DNA of 7,405 nt from Candidatus Dojkabacteria bacterium (GTDB lineage: Bacteria; Patescibacteriota; Dojkabacteria; B142; OLB20). Positions 5,775-7,405 of the stretch are shown here, in pieces. How positions within the stretch are numbered: position 1 is the stretch's first letter; each line of letters opens with the position of its first letter. Under the pieces are notes generated by a model. That model was not told the DNA's origin and made no database searches. It saw only the letters and a list, made by a program, of their open reading frames with translations. The translations under genes were made by a program, and so were the position numbers. The DNA is taken from NCBI GenBank assembly GCA_020429485.1, contig JAGQLK010000053.1, positions 1 to 7,405 of the forward strand. Direction: 5' to 3'.

Positions 5775-6284
5775 ATGTCAACAGCAAGATCACTGAATAA
5801 AGTTATATTAATCGGTAACCTTACTAGAAACCCTGTAATTAGAAGCACAAGTAATGGTGCAGTTGTATGTACATTTGGTATCGCTACAAATGCTACATGG
5901 AAAGATAGTTCTGGTAATCTTCAAGAAAGAACAGAATTTCATAATGTAGTTGCTTGGAACAAGTTAGCTGAAATTTGCGCACAGATATTATCAACTGGAA
6001 TGTTGGTATACATCGAAGGTGAATTAAGGACAAGGACTTGGGATGATGCAAATGGTGTAAGGCATTACAGAACCGAAGTTAAGATTGACGACATGAAGCT
6101 TTTGGATGACAAAGGTAAAAAAGGTGTCGGTGTCGATGCTGCTAAAGAAGCAGGAGAAAACTCATCAGATGATGATGAGATGATGACTGAATCAAATAAC
6201 AACAATAAAAGCTCATCCGATGATAAATCAGATGAAGTAGTAGAAGAATCTTCTAAGAGTGATGAGGGAGATGATCTTTTCTAA
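5775..6284 (+). CDS. ssb: Single-stranded DNA-binding protein
   Basis: SSB coats single-stranded DNA during replication, repair and recombination and recruits partner proteins through its C-terminal tip. The 169-residue product has an OB fold at about 5-110. It begins LNKVILIGNLTRNPVIR (7-23), contains TEFHNVVAWNKLAEIC (53-68, with the conserved aromatic W61) and ends in the strand block LVYIEGELRTRTW (77-89). From about residue 127 the tail is disordered, rich in Ser, Asp, Glu and Asn, and ends GDDLF. That is an acidic tip closing in Phe like the E. coli DDDIPF but without the Ile-Pro. ATG at 5775 gives the usual N-terminus. AGG directly abuts the ATG, too close to act as a Shine-Dalgarno. 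Its place between S6 and S18 genes is conserved in many bacteria. It works in the same process as RecR in this window. Confidence 0.97.
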   Translation: MSTARSLNKVILIGNLTRNPVIRSTSNGAVVCTFGIATNATWKDSSGNLQERTEFHNVVAWNKLAEICAQILSTGMLVYIEGELRTRTWDDANGVRHYRTEVKIDDMKLLDDKGKKGVGVDAAKEAGENSSDDDEMMTESNNNNKSSSDDKSDEVVEESSKSDEGDDLF

Positions 6285-6309
6285 AATATTTTTAATTAGA
6301 AATTAAGCA

Positions 6310-6552
6310 ATGGCTAAGAAGAAAAAAAAGAAAAAGTTTAAGACAATGCCAAAGCCTTCATGTCCATTTAATGGAAATGCAAGTCTTATAAACTATAAGG
6401 ATGTATACAGACTTAAGAAGTTTGTAACAACAAGAGGAAGAATTCTTCCTTCACAAAGAACTGGCGTTAGTCCAAACTGTCAAAGAAAACTTGCAGTAGA
6501 AATTAAGAAGGCAAGATACATGGCATTATTGCCAACTAATAACTTGATTTAA
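6310..6552 (+). CDS. rpsR: 30S ribosomal protein S18
   Basis: S18 binds the central domain of 16S rRNA together with S6. The 80-residue product has the family core YKDVYRLKKFVTTRGRILPS (29-48), then QRTGVSP and QRKLAVEIKKARYMALLP (58-75). The N-terminus is a run of seven lysines (3-9), encoded partly by eight consecutive A residues. C18 sits where the first Cys of zinc-type S18 occurs, but the next Cys is replaced (CPFN), and C57 occupies the usual His/Tyr position; a full zinc site is unlikely. Starts 25 nt after ssb. It is followed 9 nt later by an unrelated gene rather than rplI (L9). No Shine-Dalgarno; the leader is AT-rich. Confidence 0.97.
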   Translation: MAKKKKKKKFKTMPKPSCPFNGNASLINYKDVYRLKKFVTTRGRILPSQRTGVSPNCQRKLAVEIKKARYMALLPTNNLI

Positions 6553-6561
6553 CAATTCTTA

Positions 6562-7405
6562 ATGCCAAAACTGTCCAAACTCAATACCTGGGGTAGATTT
6601 TTTGGATTGAATTTAGAATTAGAACACTCTGAAACTAATGGATATTCAATAAAATCTACCTCTAGGTTTAGATTACCACCATACCAAGGATTCGAAAATT
6701 ATCTGAATCAACATTTTTCCCCAGAATCAATTGACTACGTTCTTAATCAGAAAACTATACCAGTCTTCAAATCCTTAGAGAGAGTCTATTTTGAAGATCA
6801 TAATGATGAGATAGAAATTAAATCTATTTCAGATGAATTAGGTAAAGAAGTAGGAATTTTGGAGCTTAATTTTGATCAGGTTACCTATAAAAGTTCGGCA
6901 GGATTATTCACCAAAGAGGTTGATATCAACAAGTTGGTACTTGAGAATTGCTATCCCCAATTTCATAAATCTTTAGGTATATCAAAAAATGACTTATTCA
7001 ATGCGTTAAATACAGCGCCTGTGATTCCAAGTGATTCGGTAAGTTATATGGCTAATTTATTGATATTCAAAACTCTTATAGGAGATTTTATTGATAGAGG
7101 AGAAGTAAAAGAGCAACTACTTGTAGTTACTGGTGAAATGGTTTGGTCTGGTTGGTTGAGTTTATTAGGTATTAGCGAATTTCTTTTGAGGACAATAATG
7201 GATAATAAAGAAATTATTATAGATCAATATGCTATATGGCCACTGATAACTAGAATATCTAAGCAGGAGCCTGAACTGTTAATGCTCAATAGTAGTTTCT
7301 TTAAACCTAATCTATATGCAATAAATGATTATTATGTTGATAAGAAGGATTCAGCTGTAATCGTAGAAGATTTTTTTAAAGATAGGAAATTTTATTTAAA
7401 TGAAA
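6562..7405 (+). CDS. Unrecognised protein downstream of rpsR (3' truncated)
   Basis: An open frame starts with ATG at 6562, 9 nt after rpsR, and stays open for 281 codons to the window edge. Codon use (A/T-ending, no TGA) matches the neighbours, so it is a real gene, probably on the S6-SSB-S18 transcript. I cannot assign a family. No signal peptide or clear membrane segment is visible. Residues 94-109 (GKEVGILELNFDQVTY) and 186-193 (LLVVTGEM) look like two buried beta strands, each followed by a turn. The latter is followed by a helical stretch and then IIIDQYAIWPLI (218-229). This strand-TG-helix-strand-IDxxxxxP order faintly recalls the actin-like (ASKHA) fold of the MutL-type glutamate mutase accessory family, but the phosphate-binding glycines are not evident. 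That comparison is a weak inference. The C-terminus is missing. Confidence 0.85.
   Translation, partial: MPKLSKLNTWGRFFGLNLELEHSETNGYSIKSTSRFRLPPYQGFENYLNQHFSPESIDYVLNQKTIPVFKSLERVYFEDHNDEIEIKSISDELGKEVGILELNFDQVTYKSSAGLFTKEVDINKLVLENCYPQFHKSLGISKNDLFNALNTAPVIPSDSVSYMANLLIFKTLIGDFIDRGEVKEQLLVVTGEMVWSGWLSLLGISEFLLRTIMDNKEIIIDQYAIWPLITRISKQEPELLMLNSSFFKPNLYAINDYYVDKKDSAVIVEDFFKDRKFYLNE

Noticed and set aside
1..7405. UGA recoding as glycine (Absconditabacteria/Gracilibacteria type)
   Set aside because: All conserved genes are full length without in-frame TGA; absence of TGA stops in eight genes is explained by AT bias.
1..7405. Mobile elements, CRISPR arrays or phage genes
   Set aside because: I found no transposase, integrase, terminal inverted repeats, regularly spaced direct repeats or phage-type proteins.

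Overview
This 7.4 kb window is from a low-GC bacterial genome. Every gene lies on the + strand. The intergenic DNA is AT-rich (about 28% GC by hand count over 3841-4212). All eight complete or 3'-complete genes stop with TAA, and no start codon has a convincing Shine-Dalgarno sequence. Ribosomal protein S18 is followed by an unfamiliar gene instead of rplI (L9). Together these traits suggest an uncultured lineage of the Candidate Phyla Radiation/Patescibacteria type with the standard genetic code. That assignment is inference; the window contains no rRNA.

The layout has two blocks. Block A (1-3811) begins with the 3' end of a YbaB/EbfC-type DNA-binding protein and recR, the usual recombination-repair pair. 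After a 114-nt gap with a good promoter come cca (tRNA nucleotidyltransferase with an HD domain) and, 6 nt later, a metallo-beta-lactamase/beta-CASP ribonuclease. A strong intrinsic terminator closes this block. An RNase next to the CCA-adding enzyme suggests a small RNA 3'-end processing unit.

Between the blocks is about 460 nt without a gene (3753-4212). It holds the terminator, three perfect 6-bp inverted repeats, an apparent excess of the tetramer ATAC/GTAT, one perfect DnaA-box consensus and a (TTA)5 tract just before ychF.

Block B (4213-7405) is ychF (Obg-like ATPase), a weaker terminator and a promoter, then rpsF-ssb-rpsR (S6, single-stranded DNA-binding protein, S18), then an unrecognised gene that runs off the window. 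In Bacillus subtilis ychF-rpsF-ssb-rpsR lies on one side of oriC and dnaX-ybaB-recR on the other; here the two sets are about 3.5 kb apart, which makes the gap between them worth examining.

Most of the content is conserved housekeeping. The least explained items are the gap 3812-4212, the altered nucleotide-specificity motif of YchF (NGDW in place of NxxE) and the unknown gene after rpsR. I saw no mobile element, CRISPR array, rRNA or tRNA.
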